Part shown: piece after piece, positions 1-8,244 of the stretch
Layout of the letters: each line of letters starts with the position of its first letter
How positions within the stretch are numbered: position 1 is the first letter of the stretch
Assembly: GCF_016863635.1 (NCBI RefSeq)
Contig: NZ_BOPG01000009.1
Coordinates: 354,560 to 418,559 of the forward strand
Length of the DNA stretch: 64,000 bases
Source: Virgisporangium aurantiacum
Lineage (GTDB): Bacteria; Actinomycetota; Actinomycetes; Mycobacteriales; Micromonosporaceae
Direction: 5' to 3'
Notes under the pieces: model-generated
What the model was told of the DNA's origin: nothing
What the model saw: only the letters and a program-made list of their open reading frames with translations
The model's database searches: none
Translations under genes and position numbers: made by a program

Positions 1-817
1 GCCCCGACGCCTCGACCAGCGCGTCGCGCGCGCCCTGCGCCTCGAAGTGGTTGCGCGCCTCGGTGAGCGGCAGGCCGGTGTCGGCGACCAGCCGCTCGAT
101 CACCCGGGCGGCGAACCCGGCCGGGGTGTTGATGCCGGTGCCGACGGCGGTGCCGCCCAGCGGCAGTTCGGCGAGGCGGGGCAGCGTGGCGCGCAGGCGC
201 TCGATGCCGTAGCGCACCTGCGCGGCGTACCCGCCGAACTCCTGGCCCAGCGTGACGGGCGTCGCGTCCATGAGGTGGGTGCGACCCGATTTGACCACAT
301 TTTCGAACGCCGACGCCTTCGTCTCGAGCGCGGCGGCGAGGTGGTCGAGGGCCGGGAGGAGATCGGTGGTCACCGCCGCGGTCGCGGCCAGGTGGACGCT
401 CGAGGGAAAAACGTCATTGGACGACTGTGAGGCGTTCACGTGGTCGTTCGGGTGGACCTTCCCGCCCGTCGCGGCCGAGGCGATGGACGCCAGCACCTCG
501 TTCATGTTCATGTTCGAGCTCGTACCCGAGCCGGTCTGGAACACGTCGACGGGGAAGTGCCCGTCGTGGTTGTTGCCGGCCACCTCGGCGGCGGCGGCGA
601 CGATCGCGTCGGCGATCGACCGGTCGAGCACACCGAGGTCGGCGTTGACGGCGGCGGCCGCCCCCTTGATCTGGGCCAGCGCCCGGATGTGCGCCGACTC
701 CAGCCGCTGGCCGGAGATCGGAAAGTTCTCCACGGCGCGCTGCGTCTGCGCCCGGTACAGGGCATCCGCCGGAACCTTGACCTCGCCCATGGTGTCGCGT
801 TCGATCCGGTACTCCAT
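1..817 (-). CDS. fumC: Class II fumarate hydratase, N-terminal part (cut by window edge)
   Basis: Catalyses reversible hydration of fumarate to malate in the TCA cycle, as a cytosolic homotetramer. The 272 visible residues begin [18 protein letters not shown], a typical class II fumarase start. They include the substrate-binding stretch [13 protein letters not shown] (about residues 97-109), [12 protein letters not shown] (about 128-139) and [17 protein letters not shown] (about 177-193). The C-terminal signature loop (GSSxMPxKxN) would lie beyond base 1, so the gene is truncated only by the window. The ATG at 817 fits the family start. Aspartase is the main alternative, but the N-terminus is more fumarase-like. 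Upstream lies a short divergent gap and then the DoxX-like gene. Confidence 0.93.
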   Translation of the reverse strand, partial: MEYRIERDTMGEVKVPADALYRAQTQRAVENFPISGQRLESAHIRALAQIKGAAAAVNADLGVLDRSIADAIVAAAAEVAGNNHDGHFPVDVFQTGSGTSSNMNMNEVLASIASAATGGKVHPNDHVNASQSSNDVFPSSVHLAATAAVTTDLLPALDHLAAALETKASAFENVVKSGRTHLMDATPVTLGQEFGGYAAQVRYGIERLRATLPRLAELPLGGTAVGTGINTPAGFAARVIERLVADTGLPLTEARNHFEAQGARDALVEASG

Positions 818-904
818 GGCCTACATATTGCCTTGCGCCGTCGTGTCGAAATCCGCGGGCCTGCTCCGACGTCCTGGTGACACACCGACACGATGGAGGA
901 AGCC

Positions 905-1348
905 ATGACCACTCTCGCCACCCGCCGCACGTCCCGGGTCGCCAACATCGCCACCTGGGTCGTCCAGGTCGTGGTCGGCCTGATGTTCGTCGGCGGCGGT
1001 ATGGCCAAACTCTTCGGCGACCCGACGATGGTCGACCTGTTCGACGAGATCGGTGCCGGGGACTGGCTGCGCTACTTCGTCGGCGCGTGCGAGGTCGCCG
1101 GGGGCATCGGGCTGATGATCCCGTGGCTGTGCGGGCTGGCGGCGGCCGCGTTGAGCGCGCTGGTCGTCGGTGCGATCGTCACCAACGTCGCGGTGGTCGA
1201 CGAGAACCCGGCGCTGCCGATCGTCTACCTGGTTGTCCTTGCCGCGATCACCTGGCGCCGGCGCGACCGCCTCACGCCCCGCGGTCTCATGCCCCGCGGT
1301 CTCATGCCCCGCGGTCTCATGCCCCGCGGTCTCATGCCCCGCCGGTAA
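905..1348 (+). CDS. DoxX-family small membrane protein
   Basis: A 147-residue protein with about four hydrophobic segments and the DoxX-type N-terminal pattern (VVQVVVGLMFVGGGMAKLFG, near residues 20-39). DoxX proteins are small integral membrane proteins, some linked to redox or thiol-stress complexes; the role here is unknown. The ATG at 905 is preceded by GGAGGA at 895-900, so it is preferred over the in-frame ATG at 893. The C-terminus carries a four-fold repeat of the pentapeptide PRGLM from a 15-bp tandem repeat, probably a cytoplasmic tail. The last 17 bases overlap the end of the convergent propeller gene. Confidence 0.75.
   Translation: MTTLATRRTSRVANIATWVVQVVVGLMFVGGGMAKLFGDPTMVDLFDEIGAGDWLRYFVGACEVAGGIGLMIPWLCGLAAAALSALVVGAIVTNVAVVDENPALPIVYLVVLAAITWRRRDRLTPRGLMPRGLMPRGLMPRGLMPRR
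1276..1335 (+). repeat. 15-bp tandem repeat, four copies, inside the DoxX-like gene
   Basis: The unit GCCCCGCGGTCTCAT is repeated exactly four times (1276, 1291, 1306, 1321), followed by a degenerate fifth start. It stays in frame, adding PRGLM-type pentapeptides to the C-terminal tail. Confidence 0.95.
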
Positions 1349-2663
1349 ATGAATTGAAACCGACCGTGCGACCGCGGCCGAGCACGACGCCGGCCTGGTG
1401 CACGCCGATGACCTCGGCCCCCGTGCCGAGGTCGAGGCGCACCTGGCCCGACCCGCCGTCGAGGGCCACCACGCGCTCGGTCGCCGCGTCGGTGATGAAG
1501 ATCGCGTGCGGCGTGACGCCGACCTTGGCGCTCGACTGCACCGGACGGGCCCAGGCCTGGCCGCCGCCGTCGAGGCGGATCGCCCGGATCTGCTTGCCGT
1601 CGCCGGCGCGCACGATCCCCACCTCGCCGTCGGTGCCGAGGATCGTCTCGCCCGGGTTGGCCACCGCGAGCTCGCGCCCGTCCACCGCCGACAGGAGCAC
1701 CTGCCGCTGGTCGAGCCGGGTGGCGATCAACACCGTGCCGCCGCCGGGCGGGTCGTTCCGGGGTTCGCAACCGGCGCCGCCCGTGGTCCTGAGGTCGTAG
1801 CCGTCCTTCTGCCAGAGCTGCTGGCCGCCGCCGGCCTCGCGACCGGAGACCACGATGCGGCACCCGTTGCTGGCGACCGAGCCGGCCACCCGCACCGTGC
1901 GGTTGGCCGCCACCACCACCCGGGAGTCGTTGGGGACGTTCTCCTCACGCACCTTCCGACCGGCCTGGGTGTCGAGGACCTGCAGCTTCCGGTCGGACAG
2001 GTAACCGAGGTAGCGGGGCATCGGCTGGGGGTCGGCGTTGCGGACGTCGTTCCATTTGTCGTCGAGACTGCGCGGGCCGACCCGGCCGGAGTTGTCGCCG
2101 TTGATCGACCGGATGGCGTTTCCGGTGGAGATCTTCCAGCGGACCTCGCCGGTGTCCGGGTTCCGGTTGACGATCGAGCAGCCGCTCTTGGGGCAGTCGA
2201 CGGTGAGGACGGCGTCCCGGTAGGTCCAGGCGCCGTCGCCGTCCGGGTCCGTCCACTTCGTGGCGCCGCTCAGCGGGTCGACGGCGTCGAAGCCCTTGCC
2301 GTTGACCTTCGAGATGATCACCACTCCGCCGGACGACGGGCCGGCCAGCGCCGCCCAGTCGGTCTCCTTGCGCCACTTGAACTCGCCGTTGTTCCGGGCC
2401 CGGGACTCGACCATGTCACCCATGAACGCCACCACGGCGGTGTCGGTGATGCCGGCGGCGTCGGGTTGGCCGGCGACCCGCTGGGTCCAGGCACCCTTCG
2501 GCTCGGACAGGGTGCTGGTGCGCTCGTCGAGCCAGCCCTTGAACTCCAGCCAGGGGTTCCACTTGAGGACGATCGCCAGCGTGACGCCCAGCGCGATGAT
2601 GCCGAAGCAGCCGAGGCCGGTCTCGATCCGGCTGCCGACGCTCCGCTTCGCCACGCTGATCAC
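1332..2663 (-). CDS. Membrane-anchored PQQ-type beta-propeller protein
   Basis: A 443-residue protein with one N-terminal transmembrane segment (about residues 17-35, GCFGIIALGVTLAIVLKW) and then a large extracellular region. Repeated blade-like motifs such as DPLSGATKW, NPDTGEVRW and DTQAGRKVREE are typical of PQQ-binding-like propeller repeats. Cysteine pairs (DCPKSGCS and a later pair) suggest disulfides outside the membrane. No enzymatic residues are recognised, so a scaffold or binding role is likelier than dehydrogenase activity. A protein of the same architecture is encoded at 37856-39217. The 3' end overlaps the DoxX-like gene by 17 bp tail to tail. Confidence 0.8.
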   Translation of the reverse strand: MISVAKRSVGSRIETGLGCFGIIALGVTLAIVLKWNPWLEFKGWLDERTSTLSEPKGAWTQRVAGQPDAAGITDTAVVAFMGDMVESRARNNGEFKWRKETDWAALAGPSSGGVVIISKVNGKGFDAVDPLSGATKWTDPDGDGAWTYRDAVLTVDCPKSGCSIVNRNPDTGEVRWKISTGNAIRSINGDNSGRVGPRSLDDKWNDVRNADPQPMPRYLGYLSDRKLQVLDTQAGRKVREENVPNDSRVVVAANRTVRVAGSVASNGCRIVVSGREAGGGQQLWQKDGYDLRTTGGAGCEPRNDPPGGGTVLIATRLDQRQVLLSAVDGRELAVANPGETILGTDGEVGIVRAGDGKQIRAIRLDGGGQAWARPVQSSAKVGVTPHAIFITDAATERVVALDGGSGQVRLDLGTGAEVIGVHQAGVVLGRGRTVGFNSFTGGA

Positions 2664-2834
2664 GCTAGCCTCGGAGGCGATCGGTACGGGTCAGCCCGAA
2701 TGGTCCGTGTCGATGGCTATTGCCCGACGTCATTCGTGGCGGGTCACCGGTCCGGCCAGGCGATCACGCCCGGTCAGGTGCAACCGGGGCGTTCCGCCCG
2801 CACCACGCGGCCGGCCGGCATACCGTTCTCGCCC

Positions 2835-3287
2835 ATGCGGACCCGTCGCATCGCCATCGGCTGCCGCCGGACCGGGTGGGCCAGCACGGTCGCGAGCGCT
2901 CCGGACCCCCTCCTGGCCCTCGACCTCACCCTGCAGCCCGAGCCCGGTTGGACCACCTCGCCCGAGTCGCCACTGCCGTTCCGGATCCCCGGCACGACCC
3001 AGGCCTCTCGGATCCCGACGCCGTCGGTGCCACCTTCCGGCGAGCGGGATCTCACCCTGGCCGACCTGACCATCGGCCGCCGCAACCTCGCCTGGAACGA
3101 CAATCCCGGCTGGCCCAACCACCTCGAGATCGACTGGACCCGGATCGCCCGCGGCCACACCCCCCGCCACGCGAGGCGCCGCCTACGGGCACTGCCGTAC
3201 CGCGCCTTCACCTGGACCGGGGCCGGCATCCTCACGGCGGTGCTGCTGACCGTCCTCATCACCACAATCAGCGAACTGATCAAGTGA
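2835..3287 (+). CDS. Hypothetical protein with C-terminal membrane segment
   Basis: A 150-residue protein that I do not recognise. The N-terminal two thirds are Pro/Thr-rich with a WNDNPGWPNHLEIDWTRIAR stretch (about residues 84-103). Then comes a basic segment and one C-terminal transmembrane helix (about 128-146, GAGILTAVLLTVLITTI). Third codon positions are strongly G/C in this frame, which supports it over the antisense frame. There is no clear ribosome binding site. A TACCGT element at 2822-2827, about 7 nt before the ATG, would suit a leaderless mRNA. Start and function are uncertain. Confidence 0.5.
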   Translation: MRTRRIAIGCRRTGWASTVASAPDPLLALDLTLQPEPGWTTSPESPLPFRIPGTTQASRIPTPSVPPSGERDLTLADLTIGRRNLAWNDNPGWPNHLEIDWTRIARGHTPRHARRRLRALPYRAFTWTGAGILTAVLLTVLITTISELIK

Positions 3288-3379
3288 TCGATCCGCCCTT
3301 CGGCGATCAACTCCTCGCTTAGGCGAGCAGCTATTTCATACTGTGGTTCCGGGATCTCCGCGATCTTGGTGTTGGCCAT
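3272..3379 (-). pseudogene. Possible gene remnant or small ORF start
   Basis: On the minus strand, an ATG at 3379 preceded by GGAAAG opens a frame beginning MANTKIAEIPEPQYEIAARL, with mixed third-base composition unlike the surrounding DNA. After about 36 codons the frame runs antisense into the 2835-3287 gene and loses coding character. It may be the truncated 5' end of a former gene at the edge of the lower-GC islet, or chance. Confidence 0.22.
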
Positions 3380-3497
3380 GGAGATCTTTCCAGCGGTGTC
3401 TGAATAGTTTCTCGGCGCACGAACCGGAACGCCAGACGACAGGGGCATTCATCCCTCACAATGAGTCTCTGGGGAGGGTTCGACTCGAGGAATTGCC

Positions 3498-4049
3498 ATG
3501 CTCAATGCCAAGTTCCGGTGGCTGCTGCGCGGAATACTCCTGGCGGGCGTGCCCGCCACGATCATCGGTTCGATCATTTACGTCTCGTGGAAGGACGGCG
3601 CTGCTGATGCTGCCAACGTCCTAGCGACAGGCCTGTCCACCCTGGCCCTCCTCGGTGTGGCCGCCGCCCTCTACTTTCAAGCGCAACAGACGGAAATATC
3701 ACGAATTGAAGCAGCAAGTAACCATCGGGCTGACTTAATTCAGTTCGCCATCAACAACCCGCGGCTACTTGCCTCCTGGGGCTTCGACACGAGCAACGCG
3801 GCGAGAGCCCAGGTGGAGGCCTATTCGTCCATGGTCTTCACTTACATGTGGATGGCATACGGCCTCAAGAAGTTGACTGAATCAGAACTCCGCTGGACCT
3901 GCGAACGCATCTTCCGGGACGAAGAGATCGCGCAGTGGTGGCAGACCGCCGGATCCATCTTCCACGAGAGCGAGCGGAGGATCGGCCGGCGCCAGTTCGC
4001 CCGAATCGTCGACGAGATCCACGCCGGCCGCCTTCAATCACGCGAATAG
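3498..4049 (+). CDS. DUF6082-like membrane-anchored protein
   Basis: A 183-residue protein with two N-terminal hydrophobic segments (about residues 10-30 and 38-60). A cytosolic helical region follows, with RADLIQFAINNPRLLASWG and FTYMWMAYGLKKLTESELRW, which resembles the DUF6082 family of streptomycetes and relatives; the family function is unknown. The ATG at 3498 follows GAGGAATTGCC. Base composition is clearly lower in G+C than in neighbours, and the next gene is a DUF397 protein, as is common in variable actinomycete regions. The two genes are convergent and separated by a single base. Confidence 0.65.
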   Translation: MLNAKFRWLLRGILLAGVPATIIGSIIYVSWKDGAADAANVLATGLSTLALLGVAAALYFQAQQTEISRIEAASNHRADLIQFAINNPRLLASWGFDTSNAARAQVEAYSSMVFTYMWMAYGLKKLTESELRWTCERIFRDEEIAQWWQTAGSIFHESERRIGRRQFARIVDEIHAGRLQSRE

Positions 4050-4050
4050 G

Positions 4051-4254
4051 CTAGTGCCCGCCCACGGGCGCAACCATTCCCGCCTTGATTGCCTCAAGAA
4101 AGCTCATCCACTCAACGCTTCCGAAGGAGAGAACGTCGCCGTCTCGGTCTTTGCCATCGCGCACGAGAACGCTGTCCACCGACCTGGCGACTTCGACGCA
4201 AGCACCCCCGGTGCACCTTTTAGGCGATTTGAACTTAATGTCCGGTACAACCAT
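4051..4254 (-). CDS. DUF397 domain protein (orphan)
   Basis: A 67-residue protein matching the DUF397 pattern: a CxxxACVEVA core (about residues 15-23), VLVRDGKDRDG (about 30-40), then a Trp and FLEAIKAGM (about 49-60). DUF397 proteins usually sit directly beside an XRE-family (DUF5753) regulator and are thought to act as its partner, as in the BldB/WhiJ-type systems of streptomycetes. No such regulator is adjacent, so this copy is an orphan. The ATG at 4254 is preceded by AGGAG with good spacing and is chosen over the TTG at 4257. The 252 bases upstream (4255-4506) hold no recognisable gene. Confidence 0.85.
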   Translation of the reverse strand: MVVPDIKFKSPKRCTGGACVEVARSVDSVLVRDGKDRDGDVLSFGSVEWMSFLEAIKAGMVAPVGGH

Positions 4255-4506
4255 CAAAGTCTCCTTTGAAGTTGGCGCACAAGCAATTTACCTTGAGTGT
4301 TCGCCGAAGCCTATCGATCTTTCTAGCGATGCGACGTCCCGTCGGTCAGCGATGTCGATCACCGGCTGACAACGGCGCAGATCAGGCATGGAGGCTGATG
4401 ATCGACTTAAGCCGAACCCAAGCGACACCCTTTCGCAGCGGAGCATAACGGCATGCAGGCCCGAAAACGGGCAGAGTCCACCACTGAGTGTTATCTTTGA
4501 TCACAT

Positions 4507-5745
4507 TCAGCCGTTCGTCGGAAGTCGACGTTGAGCGTCTGTGTCCGGGCGAGGATTGCTGTGCCTGTCGCCGCTGCGGGTGCCACAGGCGAGGGCCATT
4601 GCCAGCACCGCGTACTTGTAGGACTCCCACCCACCCGCGGAATTGATCAAAGACGCCACCATGAACGGCAGTATCAGCGGGAACAGCGCCGATCGGCGCA
4701 GCCGCACCACGGCGAGCACCAGCAGCACCCCGAGCGCCGCCACCCCGAAGACCCCGAAGCTGCCCGCCACGTACACCGGCAACGAGTTCGGCAGCACCCC
4801 GTCCAGCGTGTCGCGCCAGTAGCTTTCGGAACCGGGGCCGATCCCCGTCCACCACCAGCCGTGGCCGGTCATCGCGTCGAGGATTGCCTGGAGGCTCGTC
4901 CAGCGGTCGTTGCGGCCCTGCGTCTGGCCCGACTGGATATTGGCGATCCCGGACGCCAACCGCGCGACGATCTGGTCCTTGAGGCCGGTCGACACCGAGT
5001 CGGTGACCCGCACAGACGTGATCTCCAGCCACGCCCACCAGCCGACACCCGTGACGGCGATGATGATCGCCGCCCGCCGCTTGCGCCAGCGGTGGGCCAG
5101 CAGCAGGTACGCCGGCACGGCCAGGCCTACGCAGGCGATGGTGGTCGGGCTCTTCGTCAGCACCGCGGCCACGGCGCCGGTGACGACCAGCCACCAGCGA
5201 CGGCGGTCCATGCCCAGCAGGATCGCCGCCCCCAGGAACGGACCCCAGCCGGACGGCTCGGACAGCAGCCCCTGCAGCCGGGGCGTGCCGTACTGGGTGT
5301 GTACCAGCCACCGCAGGCCCACCGTCATACAGGCGAGGTACGCGAGAAACGCCACCGCCAACGCGACGACCAGCACCCGGAGGAACGTCTCGACCAGCAG
5401 ATGATCATCGTGGAACAGGTGCGCGTACATGATCGCCCAGATCACGTACAGGGCCGCCGACACCCCGAGGGCCAGCGACGGCTGTGCGAGCGGCGAGCCG
5501 CCGAGCCACGGCCACACCAGCAGGTACAGCACCGGCAGCGCCAGGGCCACGACGGGCGTGAGCACCGTCCCGACGCCCAGGGATCCGCCGCGGGTTCGCG
5601 AAACCAGCACCGGCAGGGCCAGGAACGCGGTGCCGAGCAGCGCCAGTTCGCCGGTGTGCAGGTACACGTTGCCGCCGGTGGGCAGGCGCACGTAGCCGAC
5701 CATCGAGGGCAGCACGAAGAGCCATACCGCGAGCACACGGGTCAC
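4507..5745 (-). CDS. O-antigen ligase/polymerase-like membrane protein
   Basis: A 412-residue polytopic membrane protein with roughly ten hydrophobic segments. A long external loop in the second half has the O-antigen-ligase pattern: GRNDRWTSLQAILDAMTGHG (about residues 279-298), GIGPGSESYWRD, and a late NSLPVYVAGSFGV. Such Wzy/WaaL-type proteins join lipid-linked polysaccharide repeats or transfer glycan to an acceptor on the outer face of the membrane. The GTG at 5745 overlaps the acetyltransferase stop by 4 bp (GTGA), so translation is probably coupled. It is the last gene of a four-gene operon with the bacillosamine-type enzymes. A second protein of this broad class is at 12570. Confidence 0.75.
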   Translation of the reverse strand: MTRVLAVWLFVLPSMVGYVRLPTGGNVYLHTGELALLGTAFLALPVLVSRTRGGSLGVGTVLTPVVALALPVLYLLVWPWLGGSPLAQPSLALGVSAALYVIWAIMYAHLFHDDHLLVETFLRVLVVALAVAFLAYLACMTVGLRWLVHTQYGTPRLQGLLSEPSGWGPFLGAAILLGMDRRRWWLVVTGAVAAVLTKSPTTIACVGLAVPAYLLLAHRWRKRRAAIIIAVTGVGWWAWLEITSVRVTDSVSTGLKDQIVARLASGIANIQSGQTQGRNDRWTSLQAILDAMTGHGWWWTGIGPGSESYWRDTLDGVLPNSLPVYVAGSFGVFGVAALGVLLVLAVVRLRRSALFPLILPFMVASLINSAGGWESYKYAVLAMALACGTRSGDRHSNPRPDTDAQRRLPTNG

Positions 5746-6386
5746 CGTGCGGGCACGCCCTTCACCGTGAGATCGGCCGGCACATCGCGCACGACGCACG
5801 CCCCCGCCCCGACGCTCGCGCCGGGACAGACCGAAAGCCCCTGCAGCACCACGGCGTTCGCCCCGATCATCGCCCGCTCGCCGATCGTGCACGAGCCCGA
5901 CACCGCGGCCTGCGGGTGCACCGACGCGTAGGCGCCGAACACGCAGTCGTGGCCGACGGTGCAGTTCTGGTTGAGGTGGACGTGCCGGCCCAACCGCACG
6001 TCGGTGGTCACCCGGGCGCCGGCGAAGACCACCACGCCGGGATCGAGGCTGTTGTCCTCGCCGATGGTCGAGTCCGGGTGGATCAGGGTGGCCGGGGTGA
6101 GGTTGTGGATCTCGATCTTCCGGTCGACGGTCGAGCGCACCTGGGGGTCGCCGATGCCGAGGGTGTAGTGGGTGCCGCGCTCCAGCGAGGCCAGCCAGGC
6201 CGTGGTGCCGAGGTAGGTGCTGCCGAGCCGGCCGACCCGGGCCATGTCCTGCGCCCGCGGGTAGTCGTCGACGAACCCGAGCACCTTCCAGCGTTCGCCG
6301 CCGGGACCGCTGTTGATGGCCTCGACGATCCCGAAGACCTCCCGGCCGTGCCCGCCGCAGCCGATGATCACCAGCGGATCAGACAT
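5742..6386 (-). CDS. Sugar O/N-acetyltransferase, PglD/NeuD family
   Basis: A 214-residue protein. It has an N-terminal Rossmann-like part (VIIGCGGHGREV, residues about 5-16) and a C-terminal left-handed beta-helix of hexapeptide repeats. The helix includes NQNCTVGHDCVFGAYASVHP, whose His is the expected catalytic base. In PglD this step acetylates UDP-4-amino-4,6-dideoxy-GlcNAc to UDP-N,N'-diacetylbacillosamine. The preceding aminotransferase and sugar-1-phosphate transferase support that assignment over NeuD-type sialic acid O-acetylation. The ATG at 6386 lies in an 8-bp overlap with the transferase stop, and its own stop overlaps the polymerase GTG. Confidence 0.82.
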   Translation of the reverse strand: MSDPLVIIGCGGHGREVFGIVEAINSGPGGERWKVLGFVDDYPRAQDMARVGRLGSTYLGTTAWLASLERGTHYTLGIGDPQVRSTVDRKIEIHNLTPATLIHPDSTIGEDNSLDPGVVVFAGARVTTDVRLGRHVHLNQNCTVGHDCVFGAYASVHPQAAVSGSCTIGERAMIGANAVVLQGLSVCPGASVGAGACVVRDVPADLTVKGVPAR

Positions 6387-6996
6387 CGGCCGCCATCCGG
6401 CTTCCCCGGAACTCGGCGGCCGTCGCCTCACCGGCCGCGGAGATTCCGTCGCGGCGGAGCACCACGCCGACGGTGGCGCAGAGGATGCGCAGGTCCAGGG
6501 CGAACGACGCGTCCTCGACGTACTCGACGTCGAGGGCGAACTTCTCCTCCCACGAGAGCGAGTTGCGGCCGCACACCTGGGCCAGGCCGGTGATTCCGGG
6601 CCGCACGTCGTGCCGGCGCGCCTGCTCGGCGGAGTACCGCGGCAGGTAGGCGACCGGCAGCGGGCGCGGGCCGACGATGCTCATGTCGCCGCGCAGCACG
6701 TTCCACAGCGACGGCAGTTCGTCGAGGCTCGTCGAGCGGAGGAACCGGCCGAACGGGGTGAGCCGGTCGGCGTCGCTGAGGATGCCGCGCGCCGGGTCGG
6801 GCTCGCGCATCGAGCGGAACTTCAGCACGGAGAACGGCTCGCCGCCGCGGCCCGCCCGGTTCTGGCGGAACAGCACCGGGCGTCCCAGCGCGATTGCCAC
6901 CGCGGCCGCGACCACGAGCAGTACGGGCGCCAGCGCCGCCAACGCGATGGCGGCGAGCACGGCGTCGATCGCGCGCTTTGCCGTAGGCCAGCTCAC
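6379..6996 (-). CDS. Undecaprenyl-phosphate sugar-1-phosphate transferase (PglC/WcaJ-type)
   Basis: A 205-residue monotopic initiating transferase that moves a sugar-1-phosphate from its UDP-sugar to the polyprenyl-phosphate carrier, the first membrane step of glycan assembly. Family marks are the N-terminal hydrophobic helix (about 11-33), LKFRSMRE (about 58-65), TSLDELPSLWNVLRGDMSIV (about 88-107), GPRPL and RPGITGLAQV (about 132-141). The short form without extra transmembrane helices is like PglC. It starts at a GTG at 6996 that shares GTGA with the aminotransferase stop. With its neighbours, it is predicted to use a diacetylbacillosamine-type sugar. Confidence 0.88.
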   Translation of the reverse strand: MSWPTAKRAIDAVLAAIALAALAPVLLVVAAAVAIALGRPVLFRQNRAGRGGEPFSVLKFRSMREPDPARGILSDADRLTPFGRFLRSTSLDELPSLWNVLRGDMSIVGPRPLPVAYLPRYSAEQARRHDVRPGITGLAQVCGRNSLSWEEKFALDVEYVEDASFALDLRILCATVGVVLRRDGISAAGEATAAEFRGSRMAADV

Positions 6997-8102
6997 TGCC
7001 GCGCGTCCAAAAAATTTTGGACCGCGGTGAGCACCCGATCCACGTCGACCGGCCCGAGCGACGACCCGCTCGGCAGGGCCAGCCCGGTCTCGAACAGCCG
7101 CTGCGCCGCACCGGTGACGTACGAACGCGCCTTCGCGAACACCGGTTGCAGGTGCATGGGTTTCCAGATCGGGCGGGTCTCGATGTCGAGCCCGGCGAGC
7201 GACGCGGCGAGTTCCCGCGCCGACCAGCCGGACTCGTCCGGATCCACCACGACCGTGGTGAGCCAGCAGTTCGAGCCGAGGTCGTCGGCGCCGAGCAGGG
7301 TCACGCCGGGCACACCGTCGAACAGTTTCGCGTAGCGTTCGCGGATCGCGCGACGGCGGTCGATCATCTCGCCGAGGCGCTTCAGCTGGGCGCGGCCGAG
7401 GGCGGCGAGCACGTTGCTGAGGCGGTAGTTGTAGCCGACGTCGGTGTGTTCGTAGTGGACGACGGGCTGGCGCGCCTGCGTCGACAGGTACCGGCAGCGG
7501 TCCACCAGGTGCTTCGACTCCGAGAGCAGCGCGCCGCCGCCCGACGTCGTCATGATCTTGTTGCCGTTGAACGAGAACACCGCCGCCGAGCCGAAGGACC
7601 CGGCCGGCCGGTCGCCGTAGACGGCGCCGAGCGCCTCCGCGGCGTCCTCCAGAACCGGCACGCCGTACCGGTCGCAGATCGGCAGGATCGCGTCGTAGTC
7701 GGCGCAGCGGCCGAAGAGGTCGACCGGAACCACCGCCGACACGTCGTGCTCTTTCAGGGCCTTGGCGAGCAGCGCGGGGTCGAGGTTGCCGGTCGCCGGG
7801 TCGCAGTCGACGAAGACCGGTTCGGCACCGGTGTAGACGGCGGCGTTCGCGGTGGCCGCGAACGTCAGCGTCGGCACGATCACTGCCGTTCCCGGTCCGG
7901 CGCCGAGCGCGAGCAGGCCCAGGTGCAGCGCCGCGGTTCCGGATGACAGCGCCACGGCGTGCGGCACGCCGGCGCGGTCGGCCAGGTCCCGCTCGAACGC
8001 GTCGAGGTCGGGACCCGCGGGAGCGACCCAGCCCGAGGCGAGCGCCTCCGCGACGTAGGCCTGCTCGAGTGCTCCGACGTCCGGTGCGGACAGGAAGATC
8101 AC
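6993..8102 (-). CDS. PLP-dependent sugar aminotransferase, DegT/DnrJ/EryC1 (PglE-like)
   Basis: A 369-residue aminotransferase of the DegT/DnrJ/EryC1/StrS family that transaminates a 4-keto-6-deoxy nucleotide sugar with glutamate. Seen: SSGTAALHLGL, VVPVDLFGRCADYD, the LEDAAEALGA segment binding PLP, the Schiff-base lysine region FSFNGNKIMTTSGGG, and C-terminal RPIWKPMHLQPV. It lies upstream of PglC- and PglD-like genes, and a PglF-like dehydratase is nearby at 10652, so a UDP-4-keto-bacillosamine intermediate is the likely substrate. The GTG at 8102 (VIFLSAPDVGALE) matches the usual family start and has GGAGAGG upstream; longer upstream starts look non-homologous. It is the first gene of its operon. 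Confidence 0.88.
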   Translation of the reverse strand: MIFLSAPDVGALEQAYVAEALASGWVAPAGPDLDAFERDLADRAGVPHAVALSSGTAALHLGLLALGAGPGTAVIVPTLTFAATANAAVYTGAEPVFVDCDPATGNLDPALLAKALKEHDVSAVVPVDLFGRCADYDAILPICDRYGVPVLEDAAEALGAVYGDRPAGSFGSAAVFSFNGNKIMTTSGGGALLSESKHLVDRCRYLSTQARQPVVHYEHTDVGYNYRLSNVLAALGRAQLKRLGEMIDRRRAIRERYAKLFDGVPGVTLLGADDLGSNCWLTTVVVDPDESGWSARELAASLAGLDIETRPIWKPMHLQPVFAKARSYVTGAAQRLFETGLALPSGSSLGPVDVDRVLTAVQNFLDARQ

Positions 8103-8176
8103 GTTTTCTATGCCCTCTCCAGCGCAGACACCAACGGGGACATCGTCTGACGCGGTGGCGCGTTGAACTACCAAAT

Positions 8177-8191
8177 AGGGCAAAATGCCCT
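8177..8191. promoter_or_regulatory. Inverted repeat in divergent intergenic region
   Basis: AGGGC-AAAAT-GCCCT is a perfect 5-bp inverted repeat between the divergent aminotransferase operon and the phosphatase gene. Its placement would suit an operator, but the arm length is short enough to occur by chance. Confidence 0.3.
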
Positions 8192-8244
8192 CACATGACT
8201 ACTTCTCGCGGATTCGGCTGACAAACGGCAGGAAGGTGGCAACC

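Noticed and set aside
1398..2834. Long plus-strand frame continuous with the 2835-3287 gene
   Set aside because: This part is antisense to the propeller gene and has no protein features; the ATG at 2835 is the sensible start.
8194..8220. Eight-codon ORF (MTTSRGFG) upstream of the phosphatase gene
   Set aside because: Too short to support; probably chance in the divergent promoter region.
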